A DNA stretch of 64,000 nt from Metellina segmentata (lineage: Eukaryota; Arthropoda; Arachnida; Araneae; Tetragnathidae), in NCBI GenBank assembly GCA_947359465.1, contig OX375877.1, positions 23,571,235-23,635,234 of the forward strand, given 5' to 3'. A program made the translations under genes and the position numbers. A model generated the notes under the pieces. The model saw only the letters and a program-made list of their open reading frames with translations, was not told the DNA's origin and ran no database searches. Below, in pieces: positions 1-12,332 of the stretch (its first letter is position 1; each line of letters begins with the position of its first letter).

Positions 1-1205
1 AAACATACTAAAGAATCAAGAAGAAATCACGTATGATGAAGGGGCTGGGGCAGATTGTGTCAAGTCACTTTTCGAATGAAATGAAATATTATTTGAAAGT
101 AGTCAATTCAAATAGATTCAGGGTAGGTAGTTGAATGAACTCCACACTGGGAGCAACACAACTGGCTATTGACGATGGTCCGGGATCGATCCCGAAGGGA
201 AAGAGGACAACACCTCATAATTTCGACCATGGGTAGATGACTATGCCAACATATGAGCTGAAACGCCCACTTTCCAAATTTCCGCATCACGCGAGCGAAA
301 TTTGTGGTCATGACAGATTTAACGTGCACCAGCCCACGTGACGGCATTTGGTTGGATCGAGTTTCGAAATTTCAATCCTTCCGTTGCTAAACAACAACAC
401 TTCCAAAACGACTACCAATGCCGTAAAGAAAAGAATCTATCTAAGAGAATAAGAAATATACTAAAATATTAAGAGGAAATCGTGTGTGACGAAGGGATGA
501 GGCAAGAAATTGCCAAATCACATTTCGAATAAAATAAAAATATTTTAAAAATAATAAATTATTAGTTTTTACGAATTTATAAAAATTCCACTAAATTATG
601 GCATATAACATCGGTTCTCCTTCTTTTTGTCTGTTGTTATCTGTCGCCAAATTGGACTACTCAGATTTTACCAAGATTCTATTTTGATTTTTGATTGTTT
701 TTTAATCGAATTATGTGTCGGAGAATGACTTTATTTTTTTCGAGATAAATATTAAAGCGACCTAAAAAGGAAGATCAAGCAAAATAACAAAAAACTTCCA
801 AAAAGATCAAGATGAAATCATACATAATGAAGGAGACGGACAAGATAGTTTCAAGTCACACTCGGAAAAATATTAAATGTTTGAAAAGTAACAAATTTGT
901 TTCTTTCTAGTTACAAGAATTTCTTCAACCACTAATAAATAATTAACACACGAAACTGTTTTATCTTCGTCTTATTTGTTTTGCAAATGTGTTTTTTTGA
1001 TAAAAAGTGGGCGATTTAAACGCCTAAGAATTGTACATTTCCTTATTCAGAAAAACGTCGAATGAAGCCCATAGAGAAAGATCAAGAAACATAGTGGAAG
1101 ATGAAATTAAATCACATATAATGAAAGACTTGGGGCACGATAGTGACGAGTCCAATAGGGATAAAATTAAACCACGATTTCAAACTAATAAATTTCAGAC
1201 TAGTT
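1..1205. repeat. Degenerate array of about four related units
   Basis: Four blocks near 1-111, 430-590, 785-905 and 1060-1205 share the order: a run like AAGATCAAGAAGAAATCA, then an ATGATGAAGG-like stretch, then TCAAGTCACA, then an A/T-rich tail with several AAATATT motifs. The spacing is uneven, about 280-340 bp once the SINE inside the first unit is discounted. The copies are too diverged to define a period. The one open frame here (68 codons at 1031) shows no family signature and I do not call it a gene. Confidence 0.5.
112..368 (-). repeat. tRNA-derived SINE copy a
   Basis: Read on the minus strand, this begins near a GTTTCGAAACTCGATCC-type box resembling a polymerase III B box. It continues through a GTGCACGTTAAAT stretch and a GGGATCGATCCCGG palindrome, and ends with GTTGTGTTGCTCCCAGTG and a CTACCTACC tail. 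The same order recurs at 21905, 27640, 34230, 40705, 54245, 57390 and 58490. The 79-codon open frame on this strand is an accident of the repeat. Confidence 0.72.
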
Positions 1206-1210
1206 TCAAG

Positions 1211-2185
1211 AATTTCTTAAAATCCAATATATGGTAGAGTCTATCCTTGGCTTAGAGCAGAAACTCATTAATGGATAAAGAATAGTTTAATGTGCAGTTG
1301 TTTAAAGACAAACTTAAGTTCTAGGGTATAAAAATAATCTATAAGTATTTCTATAATGCTATATATCTTTCAAACACATTACAACAATTATGTGGATATC
1401 TAATCATCCGTATCTAATCATTTTGTATCGAGTGGTCTATACAAAAATTGGTCGTGGAAATGTATTTAAAATACATCCTTAATATTAAATAACACTGATA
1501 TATAATGAGCATAACATTTAATTCAAAGGCATATCTTGGAAGCTAATAAGAATTTAGAGAAACTAGATTGGTGAAGAGATTAAACTTATGATTACCACAA
1601 GATTGAATTGTACTGGACAGAGGTTTGGACAGTTGGAGAACACTTGACTCCTTTCAAAAACTCTTTTCTACTTTCATCTTCATGTTTCAAACGTGAAACT
1701 CCTTGACACACTGGATTTTATAAGGGATTCTAACTAATTTTATGAGTATAGGATAATAATTTGTTTTTGTTTAGTTATCTAACACTCGATTCTTTATAAA
1801 CCTACTGAGTTTTATGACGTGATCTTTGTATGTTACATGGCATGTTTTCTCAGAAAGTAGGTATGATTTATAATTAGTTTACATTCCCTAAAGGTACTGA
1901 TCCTTAGACATCCACACGTACAATAGAATTGCCTCAGTGTCGTCTATCGATTCGCATCGTCCAAAACTTTTGAAATTTCTCGTTAAAAGTCTCACTCATG
2001 TAATACTTCTAGCTCTCAATTGAAAATTCAGTCTGATTTCTTGACAATCTTTCTAAAAGTTAGTGTATACCTTTATTCTGAAATAAAGTTACTTTCCAAC
2101 AATTTCATTTAAATATTCAGTTGAGAGTGACAATTTTAACACGCGTGAATCGGATGCAACTGATGTGAACAGAAACAAATTGTTG
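1211..2185. other. No recognisable feature
   Basis: AT-rich single-copy-looking DNA. I see no open frame with family signatures, no terminal repeats and no internal repetition. Confidence 0.4.
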
Positions 2186-2189
2186 TGTA

Positions 2190-2420
2190 GTTTAGGAACT
2201 AATTGTTGTGACATGAAAGAGGTGTCTAATTTTTTGCCATGCCCTTCCATAGAATTTACAGCAGTAAGAATCCATTTGAAAACTATAAACAAAATGTAGT
2301 TTTATATTTATGACTAATTTGACTTTATTTTGGTGTATGGGATAGGTATATATTGATGTATATTTTATATTCATTATAAATAGATTTAAATAAGGTGTGA
2401 AATGAGGGTAGGCGACACTT
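2190..2420. repeat. Dispersed repeat, unclassified (copy 1 of 3)
   Basis: Contains a TTTTTGCCATGCNC core, an AGTAAGAAT stretch and, further on, TATATTCATTATAAATA followed by TTAGGTGTAAAA-like sequence. The same order is found at 50820-51020, and in weaker form at 35085-35200. I cannot assign it to a class: no terminal repeats or coding sequence are visible. Confidence 0.45.
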
Positions 2421-2491
2421 TATGTTAGCAATTAAGAAACTTGTGATGCTATGAGCGGGTATCTGCTAGTTTATTGTAATCGGTGAATACA

Positions 2492-3077
2492 TCTCTCTAT
2501 ATTAAAAAAAAAAGTTACCTAAGCCGCTGTCGCAGGATTGAAAACTGTGTTGTTTAGCTTGATTCTTAGACGGTTTCTCGAGAAAGTACGGATCAGAATA
2601 ATATGATATTAACATGGTTTGTTCTTCGTCGTGTTCTCTGGACAGTTGTAAAGATTTTTTTCCTATGCGGTTATTAGTTTAGGGTTTATTAAATGCCAAA
2701 GTTGAAAAACTGAAATTCCTTCCGCGAGTGTGCAAAACACATACAAATTTTCAGTCTTCAGCCGTGAGTTTTTTTTAAAGAGTACCTCTCAACGTAAATT
2801 TCTGCAGCTCATCGAGTTTTTTTTAGAAATTTCAATTTGCTTCTTGATAATATCGTTTTAAAATTCGGAAAAAATTGGGACATTTTTGTTACTTTTTTTA
2901 AAAAACTGTCATATCTACATCTTAATTACTATTAGTTTTTAATTCGCAGTATACCTCAGAATGTACTCTTTCTTACGGTATAATTATTTTTGAAATTGGT
3001 TAATAAATAAATTCGATGCGATCAAAAGTTGGTCATACATTAGCCAGCGTAAGCGAGCAGGGGGCGGAGCCCCCTAG
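2492..3077 (+). mobile_element. Non-autonomous Helitron A
   Basis: The element starts after an A with TCTCTCTATATTAAAA and ends with a GC-rich hairpin (GGGGGC GGA GCCCCC) merging into CTAG. These are the Helitron hallmarks of a 5' TC, a 3' hairpin and CTRR. Most of it is homologous to the minus-strand element at 16333-17512, including a stretch around TCAGTCTTCAGCCGTGAG. It encodes no Rep/helicase. The base after CTAG is G rather than the usual T. Confidence 0.68.
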
Positions 3078-3235
3078 GTTTTATAAAAGACCATAATTCT
3101 GTTAGAGAGACGACAATGCAAGCCTTCTATCCTTTATTTCCTCCTAGATATTTGAAAAGAAGAACTACCACCAATAAAATAATACGTAATTAATAATTAG
3201 ATAAAAGAGATGGTTGAATACTTTTGGGACCCATT

Positions 3236-3815
3236 TATACACTAAATGGACACAAGTATTTGCACACCGTTTTCCAGAAAAAGTGCTTTATTATTCTATT
3301 TAATAACTGGTAGGCCCTACTTTGGTTTGTATTACAGCTGCAGTATATCGAGGCATATACTTACCACAAATTCTCTGTAAGTATGGACAGGAATAGCTCG
3401 CCATGGCACTTGGAAGGCTGTGAGAAGAAATTGTCGTGAAGATGCGTGGAGGTGTCGCAATCGTCTTTCCAGTTTGTCCATAAGTGCTCGATCGGATTGA
3501 GATCGTGGCTCTGAACAGGCCAGTCAAGCAAATTCACCTCATTTTCGGGAAACTTGTCCAGCACACGTTTTGCAGTATGGCATGGAGCTCGATCCTGTTA
3601 GAAGAAACAACCATCCTCGCCGTAGAATTGCCATTGTGTAGGCAAGGCCGAATCATCCAAAACGTCGAGGTACACGTCAGAGTTCATGGAACCAAATACC
3701 AAATACTGGTATTACTGTAGTGGTTAGTATACCACCTGTAAAAACAACTCCATACTAAGATGGATCATCCTCCGAATTTCTGTAGTATCCAAATACTTTT
3801 GTCCATATAGTGTAT
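3236..3815 (-). mobile_element. Internally deleted Tc1-like element
   Basis: The inverted ends match: TACACTAAATGGACACAAG on the left and, reverse-complemented, TACACTATATGGACAAAAG on the right, at TA sites. Between them lies the C-terminal part of a transposase on the minus strand, so most of the gene has been lost. Confidence 0.72.
3300..3564 (-). pseudogene. Tc1-like transposase, C-terminal fragment
   Basis: Tc1 transposases cut and paste their own element with a DDE nuclease domain. Here only the last part survives: LLDWPVQSHDLNPIEHLW, which is the motif around the catalytic glutamate (normally WPxxSPDLNPIEHLW), followed by a tail in a shifted frame ending RYTAAVIQTKVGPTSY. At least one frameshift lies between the two pieces. 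The N-terminal helix-turn-helix and both catalytic aspartates are absent. The fragment sits inside matching terminal repeats, so it is the decayed gene of that element. Confidence 0.75.
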
Positions 3816-3819
3816 TTCC

Positions 3820-5160
3820 AAACTACAATTATTCTCAAATTCGTATTCCATGTGCATCAAACGAATAAATTTATTTTATACTATTGAAAGTTATAAAATA
3901 AAAGTACTATTTCTAAACATTTAATTCATTTCAAATCATAATTTCATGTTTATACATAAAAAAAATTTACAAAAAATATCATGGGTTACGAAAAAAAAAT
4001 AAATCCAAACAACAATTCCTTTCAAATAATAATTCCATATTTATAAATCGAATAAATTTTCCAAAATAATTAAATCCAAACACTAATTCCTTTCAAACAA
4101 TAATTCTATGTTTATAAATCAATAAATTTACTTTAAAATATTGAAAGTTGCAAAATAAAACTAATGTTTCCAATCAATAATTCCTCTTAAATCTTAATTA
4201 CAGGTTCATCAATTGAATATATTTTTCTAACAATATTGTGACCTCGAACAAAAATACATTTATCAAACCTTCAGAGTTATTAAATAGCAGGATTCTCATT
4301 ACCCACAGATGATCAAATTTAAAACTTTGATAAAAAATCCTTTTCTTGTATGGGAAATCTCTATAAAGAAATAAATACTTCTTCACTGTTCTCAGGATGC
4401 ACATTTGCATCGAAGATGTAATCAGTACCCTTCTGTTTGCTGAGTATTATTCCTTTAATTATGTGTGAAACTAAACCTAATTCCGCTCATGAATTATGCA
4501 TGGTGCTTTTTATGCATTATTTATGCCGCGTGTTTTTCCCGAAAAGAGTATTATCTGGCCTTATTTTGATTCCTAAATTTGAGAACTCGTGTATAAAAGT
4601 TTGGAATGTTTATTACACGACGAGCTTTCATGTTGCATCCGCACAGAAATGTAAATTGAATTATCATGGCCGTAAGAAAAAAGGACATTTTACGTTTAAC
4701 GACTCAATAATTAAACCATCTCCTGAGTTTTTTGAAGGTTGAGAACACAGCGTGGAATGTTAAATAGGTATTTCTTACTGTTGCGTTTTGTTTTAGTTTT
4801 TCCGTCGAAGTGGGCTTTTTTGTGTTTATGTGTTGGCTTTCATCTATTAGTTGCATTCCATTTTTGATGGAATTGCATTGTTTAATGATTTTGTAAGGGA
4901 GCCGAACTTAAAATAATGACTTCTTATGCAAAATCTTAATAAGAACTTTTACTTTTAATCGGTATATTATATTTATAAATGAATCATATCAATAGGCACA
5001 AATCATACTTATAATTCTCAGTGGATTTAAATTTCTTTGCCCAGAGTAATTTTTTAATGCGTGGGGACTTAAAGAATATAAATGGGGATAATCCGCATAT
5101 TTAGGAATAATCCGAGACTTGAAGGAATATAAATGAGGATAACAGGATATACTTCTGTTT
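3820..5160. other. AT-rich stretch without a supported gene
   Basis: 3830-4200 holds several loosely repeated AATTCCTTTCAAATAATAATTC-like phrases. A 101-codon open frame at 4437-4742 starts on CTG and matches nothing I know. Around 5050-5140 two similar phrases (GGGGATAATCC) occur. None of this supports a gene call. Confidence 0.4.
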
Positions 5161-5165
5161 ATGTT

Positions 5166-6074
5166 CAGGGTGAATCTAAACTAATACGACAAACTTCGGG
5201 GGAGGGGGTTGTAGAACTCAACGAAACAAACACTTTTCATCATACATTCTGTTCTAAAAGTTCCTGTACTGACGATTCATGAATTTATTATACAAAAACA
5301 ACAAACTTTAAAACAATTATTTTTATGCCAATGGTGAAAAACACTTTAACCTGACGTAGGAAGAAAATTAGAACTTACATTTATCATAAATGTTCAAAAA
5401 TTTCGCCTTTTTCTTGGAGGCAAAGCTGAAGTCGTTTGTGCAAGTTTTTAGAAACGCGTTTTAAGATTCTGGGAGTGACTTCTTGTATAATTTGAGTAAT
5501 GGCAAATTTCAGATAATCTATTGTTTGGTGATTATCTTTATTAACTTTGTTCCTTTAAATATCCTCACAGAAAAAAGCCAGGGATGCGCAGATCAGGGAA
5601 CAAGGTGACCAAAGGTTTCTTGAGATGAGTCGATCGCCAAACAAATCTTGAAGCATGCTCATGGTTTCATAACTTGTGTGGCAGGTTGCAACGTCTTGTT
5701 GGAACCAAGAGTCTCGTTCATTCACTTCTAATAATACAACAAATTGTTGAATAAGTTGATATAGCGTATCTTTACTCGGTATTGCATCATTTGGATATTT
5801 ATGTCGATAAAATTCTTTACATCTTTCATATGATTTACATTCGAAGTAAGCCTGAAACAGCGCAATTCTCTGAATGCGTGATAAATTCATCTTGCAATGA
5901 AGACAATGAAGAACAAAATGACGTGGAACTTTATCATCGCACAACTTGAGTGCGAAGAAAATCAAACGATAAAAATGAAAGAGTCGATAAAACTATACAC
6001 AGACGATAAAATTCAATAATTAAAAAAACACGGGCAACAAATTTTTTGAGTTACGGAGATTGTAGGACACCCTG
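5166..6074 (-). mobile_element. Internally deleted mariner-like element with CAGGGTG ends
   Basis: The left end is CAGGGTG at 5166 and the right end is CACCCTG at 6074. The minus strand carries the start and the end of a transposase fused by an internal deletion. This terminus is shared by several arthropod mariner-type groups; in this window the elements at 22585 and 38100 begin similarly. Confidence 0.6.
5555..5890 (-). pseudogene. Mariner-type transposase, N-terminus fused to C-terminus
   Basis: Starting from the ATG at 5890, the protein opens with MNLSRIQRIALFQAYFEC and continues with YRHKYPNDAIPSKDTLYQLIQQF. This is the helix-turn-helix start typical of the DUF4817-containing transposases. 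After residue 50 it jumps directly to WFQQDVATCHTS, the region of the second catalytic aspartate (normally FQQDGATCHTS). It continues with the FGDRLISRNLW stretch and then loses the SPDLTPxD motif. Roughly the middle half of the protein, including the first catalytic aspartate, is missing, and the third catalytic position is not an acidic residue. The product cannot be an active transposase. Confidence 0.68.
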
Positions 6075-6078
6075 TAGA

Positions 6079-6500
6079 ATGTATGGTTGCTAGCGCAGCG
6101 TTTGGACGCTAGAGAACGCAGTATAAAAACAGAAGTTTTCGCACCGAACAGCGCTATCTATTGAGCGACTCCTGATTGACAGGCCCTCTCTCTTGAGGGG
6201 AGACGACCGACATCCCTGCCTCTACCTGGCCCCTGTCTTCTTGTATTCGTATCTTGTTTTCATACTGTATATATTGATATTACCATACAATCCAGAGCAT
6301 TTTCCAATTTTGACCAACTCTTATATGTATTTATGTTTTAAATATAATGTCTTAAATATCCAGATATGAGATTAAAGCCCCTACGCGGCTAGGTTCACTA
6401 GCAAGAACCTTAGATTACCCAACGTCAGTCGCGACTGAAAATGGCTGAATATTCGAATGCGATGAAAGAAGGCATCCATTTTGTTTAAGGTCTAACCAAC
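6079..6500 (+). promoter_or_regulatory. Possible core promoter or LTR-like segment
   Basis: TATAAAA at 6122-6128 is preceded by a GC-rich stretch with an internal dyad (GCTAGCGC ... GGACGCTAGAG). About 30 bases downstream comes a CACCGAACAG-like sequence where a start could lie. The arrangement resembles the U3/R part of an LTR, but I found no matching TG...CA ends with a target duplication, so this remains a suggestion. Confidence 0.25.
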
Positions 6501-6529
6501 GGTAATAGTAGACATACACAACGCCTTAA

Positions 6530-6976
6530 GGCCAGGTGAACACATCCGGTTTTTCAACGTGCGGCGCCGTTGCCGCAACGCAAGTGCGGTCTGGGATACA
6601 TTAGATCCAATGGAGTAGTGCACACACGGCTCCGGCTCCGCACGTACAACTTGCGTGCAATTTGTACCGCAGTTCCCATGGCGCCGCAGCTCGCCGCACA
6701 CGCTTCTCCGGTCTGAAGTACCTTGTTTTCATAAATAAATGGAATATAAATAATAATTAATAAATGGTTGTATCCAGTAACGTCTATTTTATTTCAAAAT
6801 ATACTTTTTTTTTACACCAAGTAAGCGAAATAAACGCGTTTCCTTCGATAGAATATTTATAGCAAATGGCGCGAAATGAGTACTTACGTCATTTCACGGT
6901 TATGTGTCCATAGTTGGGCTTCGTAGTTGGCCGCAGTGGTGCCGCACGTTGAAAAATCGGATGTGTGCACCTGGCC
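6530..6976. mobile_element. MITE with about 40-bp GC-rich inverted ends
   Basis: The left end GGCCAGGTGAACACATCCGG and the right end, reverse-complemented GGCCAGGTGCACACATCCGA, continue as inverted copies through TTTTTCAACGTGCGGC. The interior is non-coding and holds a GCCGTTGCCGC-type stretch. The terminal style suggests a PIF/Harbinger-like MITE, but the flanking target duplication is not clean, so the superfamily is uncertain. Confidence 0.62.
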
Positions 6977-7019
6977 GTACTGATATCGCTCTCCTGACCG
7001 ATGCATTCATTCCCCATGA

Positions 7020-7490
7020 AAAGTTTTATGCGCGTTCGCACCGAGACAACTCTCGGGAGGGAGTAGTTTCTGCGCTGACCTGCAGCCTGACATTAGCACA
7101 AGAGTTATGGATCGTTGCACCGGTGTGTCACAAATAACAATATGTCGAGTTTTACACGCAGAAGCTTTACATCCATACCATATGCAGCGTTTACAAGAGT
7201 TACAGTCTACATATTACTCTGCACGCGTTCAGTTCGCACGGTGGTTCCTGCTTCAGAGTAGATGTGGATGTCACGACACACGGTTCGTTCACAGATGAAG
7301 CCACCTTTAACCCTGAAGGCATTTTTAATTTCCACAATCTGTATGTATGGGCCAGCTGTAATCTGCACGTAACACGTTCACATTCCTACCAACGATGCTT
7401 CAAGATGTTTGGGCAGGTATCTTAAGCTAATACCTCATTGGCCCATACCTCGTACCGGAATGCCTCTTGCGGCTAACCGCTGCATTTGCG
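7020..7490 (+). pseudogene. Decayed mariner-type (DUF4817 group) transposase
   Basis: Two frames join to give TGVSQITICRVLHAEALHP followed by YHMQRLQELQ, and further on DEATFNPEGIFNFHNLYVWA. These match the helix-turn-helix and first catalytic segment of the intact protein at 38277-39320 (VGVSHQTVCRVLNENRLHP; DEATFSREGVFNAHNSHVWA). Several frameshifts and stops separate the pieces, and nothing remains after the IGPYLLP-like segment. It lies directly downstream of the MITE at 6530, with no recognisable ends of its own. Confidence 0.7.
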
Positions 7491-7499
7491 ACCATACAT

Positions 7500-8955
7500 T
7501 CTACGGTGAAAAGTGCTTGTTTTCTTGTGTTCTATCACCCCTTGAAGTATGTCACATTAGTTTAGACTCACTCTGAATATTTTTTACGTATGAATTGACT
7601 TCTAAAAAGGAATTGTTACCTGTTAAAACTGATACTATTGATCAGTGTTACATCTTAGAGCCAGGTTTCAGGGTCAAGTGGCTCTCACAAGTTTCCTGTC
7701 TCTCAAGTGCCCTTGATGCTCAACTGTATGCCCACGTGTCAAACTACAGTTAGTTAGCTTTCGGACTCGGCCTTGTTCAGACCTCTTGTAGCAACCGGAT
7801 ACTTGAGAAGAAAGCATTTAATAATGGTTTCCTCGTTTTCCTAAATTTTAGCCCATGTGTTGTAATGTCTGTGTCTTAATAAAGGTAAACTTAAAGGTCC
7901 AAAACAGTTTGGAAATATCAATTCACCACATTAGAGGCAAATTATATTATATTGAGGCAAAATATCAAGTAATTCCCTTGACGAAATCTTAAGAAACCTT
8001 TTTCATTGTAAAAGATTTTTATAATTCTCAATAGTTTGGGTTTGCCGTTTACAGTAATTTGTTGTGTACTAGGGCTAATTAAACTGAAAAAAAAAAGGTA
8101 TTTAAAGAGTGTAGATATCATTAGAGTAGTGCAACATTAATAATTATGTATAGCAAAATTGGACAGAAACAAAATAATTGCATGCTTAGCTTCAGACAAC
8201 CTTACAAGTTAAGTCCTTCCACCTTTTTTATTTTCAGCAAGTACAATACACCACAAATCAATTTTAACTCTGTCAAAAAAGGAGCAATCAAACCCAATCT
8301 GAGCAGCTTTGAATGTATGATCCAAAATTTGTATTCCTGCTTGAGCTTGGTGGGAGTATCATAAAGATGGGAAAATGACGAGAGTAATAGAACAAACGGA
8401 TAGGACCACTGCTCATATTATCTGGATTGGTTAGATGCATGCCTCAGAAAGAAGCATGGGGTAAGGGAGCAGTATATGTGCTGAAAGTATCCATAAAGCA
8501 TAACAAATACCATTAACCAATCATAGTAAGAAGCCATTTGGAACTGAATATATCAGCAATTTACCCTTTGGCTTTTTTCGATGATAATCGAAGTAGGCAA
8601 TTGCATTAACGTCGCAGTGGTGCAACAAAAAGGGATATTGGCAACTGTCTTGAATTAGTCCTGAACGGAAATAAACTAGAGAAAATCATGAACGTTAATA
8701 TAGAAACTGGCATCTAACTCAGATTTATGTTAAACAAATCGTCGACTAAGCATTAGGTTTTGTTGTTAATTATTTTTTTGCCGTCGAAGTTTAATTTCTT
8801 TACTGGGGGATGCTGTGTTTCTGGTGTTTTATGAACTTTACACTGCTGGTTGGTAGGCGGATGACTACTATTTAAATTCACAATTTAATAATGATTTAAT
8901 TATTTATTGTTAATTAATTATTTAATTATTTATTATTAATAATTTACGTTCCTAA
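7500..8955. other. No recognisable feature
   Basis: AT-rich DNA. The 72-codon open frame at 8146 has low-complexity composition and no recognisable motif. No inverted or direct terminal repeats were seen. Confidence 0.35.
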
Positions 8956-8960
8956 TCAAC

Positions 8961-9475
8961 TCTACTATTATAAAAAGAAGTGTGTCTCTGTGTACTGTCC
9001 TGACAAATCCATGGCACTTACAATAGTGAAATATGGTTCACAGGAAGTCCGATTTTTTTTAATGATATTTGTGTCCAGCCCGAATTTTAAAATTTAATCT
9101 AGAACATTTTAAAATTAATTTATAAGTTTTTTCACCTTTCTTTCTTCTCTCTGGAATGTGATGTTATTGAAGAAAGGTGAGGATTTTGCGATTTACGACC
9201 GCTGACATCACAAGCGTTTTTCGTCTTAATGCCTTTGCGACGATGCCAAGTTTTCCGATTCTAGCGTGTTTTGATTTACGCTGTTGATAATAGTCACTTA
9301 GAGGCCATCACGGCTTTGCATGTAAAGTTCATTTGCGAAGCAAACAAATGGGGATACGTAGCAATCACCGGGGGTTGGCGAGAGTCAGCGAGCAATAGTA
9401 ACACCTGACTCCACGAAAAGAACAGTCACGGGCAACGCTGTGCTAGCCACGCAGTGACGAGTTACAGCTAAGAAG
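8961..9475 (+). mobile_element. Non-autonomous Helitron D
   Basis: The 5' end TCTACTATTATAAAA and the following GTGTCTCTGTGTACTGTCC, CCATGGCACTTACAATAG and AGTCCGATTTT match the minus-strand element ending at 60936. The 3' part contains ACGGGCAACGCTGTGCTAGCC, matching the other copy's ACGGGCAACGCCGGGCTAGC. The terminal hairpin after it is degraded here (CCACGCAGTGAC), so the exact 3' end is approximate. Confidence 0.65.
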
Positions 9476-10002
9476 GAATTTTTAACAAATTTCTTAATGT
9501 ACAATTAAAAACTTCACAACATGTATTAGCAAATAACCCTTACCAAATATTTATAGTGCCCTATAGTGGATAGCTCTATAGTGGACTGATAACAAACCGT
9601 CACTAAATCAGGGTAAGTAAAATTTGTTTCTCCTACTGGGAGTAGCAGATTTTTCTTGACTAGTTACCTCATCATTAGTAAAACTGACCACATATTTAGA
9701 CAAGATATTTTAATAGAAACGCTTTGAGGGTTAAGAGAAGATAGGGCACACTAAATTAAACATATTTGCATAGGTATATATGCCTAGAGTAGTCACCTGT
9801 ATCTGCTATAGAGCGCATTACATGTGATCATTTGTCCAACAATCCATGCGTCAACGCTTTTAGTCTAGTACTAATTTATAAACTTCTAGCTGAATAACCC
9901 TGCGTTTTTCGGGTTGAAACGACGCTTAAATATTGATTTAAAGATTAATAAGAATATGTTTAACTCTTTTATAGCTCTTACAATTTACTTCGGATGCAAA
10001 TA

Positions 10003-11408
10003 CACTCTATAACAAAAAAAATCGACGCACCAAGAAGGAGTTGTCCGATGGAGACAAAAATTGGTGGATAGGAAAATTATGTACAGAATAGAAAATGATT
10101 AAAATTTTAGAACAATTGAATGGTTTATTTCAGACTTACACTAACGAGCTCAATAAGGTGTTGACCCGCCTCTAGCCTGGATGCAAGCTGCCACACGGCG
10201 TGGTATAGATCGATAAAGCTCCTGGATGGTCTCCTGCGGTATTTATTGCCAAATTTCCTCCAACTGTCGGCCTACGTCATCAACATTCCCTACCAGATGC
10301 AGTCGCCTTCCCATCATATCCCAGACATGCTCGATGGGAGAGAGATCTGGTGATCTGGCTGGCCAAGTAATTGTTTGACAAGCTTGAAGACAGTTCATAT
10401 CAACACGTGCCGTATGTGATCTGGCATTGTCTTGCTGAAAAATAAGCCCAGGGTACGGCGAAAGGAACGGTAGCGAAATAGGTCTCAGAATGTCGTCAAC
10501 GTATCGCTGTGCAGTAAGTGTACCTCTAATGACGACCAAAGGGGCCCGGCTATCAAGGGAAATGGCACCCCAGACCATAACTCCTTGTTGAGGGCCCGTG
10601 TGGTGTGCAATAGGGAAAACAGCATCGTCACACTGCCCTGGGCGTCTCCAGACACGTCTTCGATGATCGTCAGGACACTGTTGGAAGCGGGATTCGTCGC
10701 TAAAGACTATACGTCCCCAGTCAGCATCATTCCAGCCTGATCGAGCCAAGCACCACTGTAATCTGGCTCGACAGTGTGCAGGCGAGAGTAGCAGGTGGCG
10801 TAACGGTCGGTACGAGCGTAGATTTCGCTCTCGCAACCGTCTGTGAATGGTCATGGTGGACACTCATGTGTGAGTCGCACGACTGATGGTTGATAGTGAT
10901 GAATCAGGCGCTGTGACAGCTGATCTGACAATCACTCTGTCCTCGCGATCTGTTGTGGCCCTACGTTGAGCGCTACCATCTTGACGCTGAAATCTGCCAT
11001 TGTCCACCCACTCTTGCCAGCATCTTCTAACCGCCGCATCGCTTCGACTCACAATAAGGAGAAATTCTCCGATTCGACCAACCTGCCTCTATCAATCCAA
11101 AGATACGACCTCTTTCAAACTCTGAAAGTTGCTCGTAATGAGTTCGAATCCTGCGGCGAGACAATTTTTCAGTCGTTGAAAGGTATCCTAAATCGCAATG
11201 CAGCAGAAAATTTTAACAACAGTTCAAGAACAACTCCTTATATACATCTGCTGGATGCGCAGTTCCGATGCGCTAGAGATCGCGCTATTCATTCATTGGA
11301 CACCAAATTTTAATCATTTGCATATTTGGTCACAACATTTTTGCATTCGAAATTTCAAAGCAATCGGATGATTCCTTCTTGGTGCGTCGATTTTTTTGTT
11401 ATAGAGTG
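10003..11408 (-). mobile_element. Tc1-like element, DD32E family, nearly full length
   Basis: The inverted ends (CACTCTATAACAAAAAAA continuing ATCGACGCACCAAGAAGGA) flank the element, with TA on both sides at 10001-10002 and 11409-11410. Length is 1406 bp. Two other copies of this family lie at 40981 and 61376. The transposase on the minus strand is broken only by two stops and one frameshift. Confidence 0.85.
10150..11175 (-). pseudogene. Tc1-like transposase (DD32E), broken by two stops and a frameshift
   Basis: The gene would encode the transposase of the surrounding element. Its start reads YEQLSEFERGRIFGLIEAGW, a Tc1 helix-turn-helix, in one frame. A frameshift near 11060 then moves to MSRSDAAVRRCWQEW. 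An in-frame TGA follows near 10864, after which TIHRRLRERNLRSYRPLR continues with FSDESRF (first Asp), MVWGAIS, FQQDNARSHTA (second Asp) and SPDLSPIEHVWD (Glu). A second stop follows EEIWQ near 10240, with the normal tail IPQETIQELYRSIPRR and GGSTPY beyond it. All three catalytic residues are present. There are 32 residues between the second Asp and the Glu, not the usual 34 of Tc1. Confidence 0.85.
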
Positions 11409-11577
11409 TATATACATTTAACTCCTGAAGATTAAGACGTATACAAACAGAAACGAAATTCCGATGAAAAAATGAATGCAGAATTTTGAAAATTGAAAGT
11501 TGTGCAAAGTGTCGGAATACAACTTCCTAAGATGAAGTAGAGCAATTCGGAAAAAGACAGAAAAATATTGGTAAAGG

Positions 11578-12332
11578 GGTCATTCACACCAAATCAATCA
11601 ATGGTCAAAACATGATGTCTTCAGATCTTTATGATTTTTTATATGATATAGTATTCGGTTAGTAGATAAACAATAAAATGTTTGAACTCTTTCCCACCCT
11701 TGGATTTTCAGTTATAAATTTTTCAAAAATTAAAAAAAAAACAGTTTTAAGGAACGTTTTGATGTATTTAAAAGCACGTTACTCAAAAACCGTTTGATAC
11801 AAATTTGAGCTTTCTAGAACATTTTTTTAGAATTACAAGGGCTTTTATTCGACATATAGCTTGAGTGTACCACATCACTTTATATATTTTCAAATCTAAA
11901 AAAGAATTTTTTTTAACAAAAAAAAAAAAAAAATTGGAATTTTTAATTTTGATAAAAAATAAATTTTATACTAAACCTTAATAGTAAGTTGTGTACAAAG
12001 TGTCGTTATGATATTCCAATCGTGTAATTAAGATAATTTTTATCTGAAATGAGACGCGTAAAAATTCTGTTAATTTGTCACTTGTTACCCGAGATAAAAA
12101 TTAATCTCTTAACCAACACTCTATTTTATTTAGATTTCATTTACCCTATTTTATTTAAAGAACAATTTCAACTTTCTTTACACGCAAGGAACATTTTTTT
12201 TCTTCTTTTAGCACTTGAAATTAGTAAAGGTAAGTTCTCTTTTTTGCCGAAACTTGTGCTGCTTCCGCCATCTCATCTGCTAGAACTTGGTAGGTTCTAC
12301 CTGTTGCTGTAGTTGGATGTAATTCACAAACT
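11578..12332 (+). repeat. Left long inverted repeat of the host transposon
   Basis: Homologous in inverted orientation to 15930-17855 minus its Helitron. Because the right repeat contains the end of the gene, this left copy carries an inverted duplicate of the C-terminus, read on the minus strand as ELHPTTATGRTYQVLADEM followed by AEAAQVSAKKRTYLY. Confidence 0.8.

Noticed and set aside
4437..4742. 101-codon open frame
   Set aside because: It begins on CTG, has no motif, and lies in featureless AT-rich DNA, so it is most likely chance.
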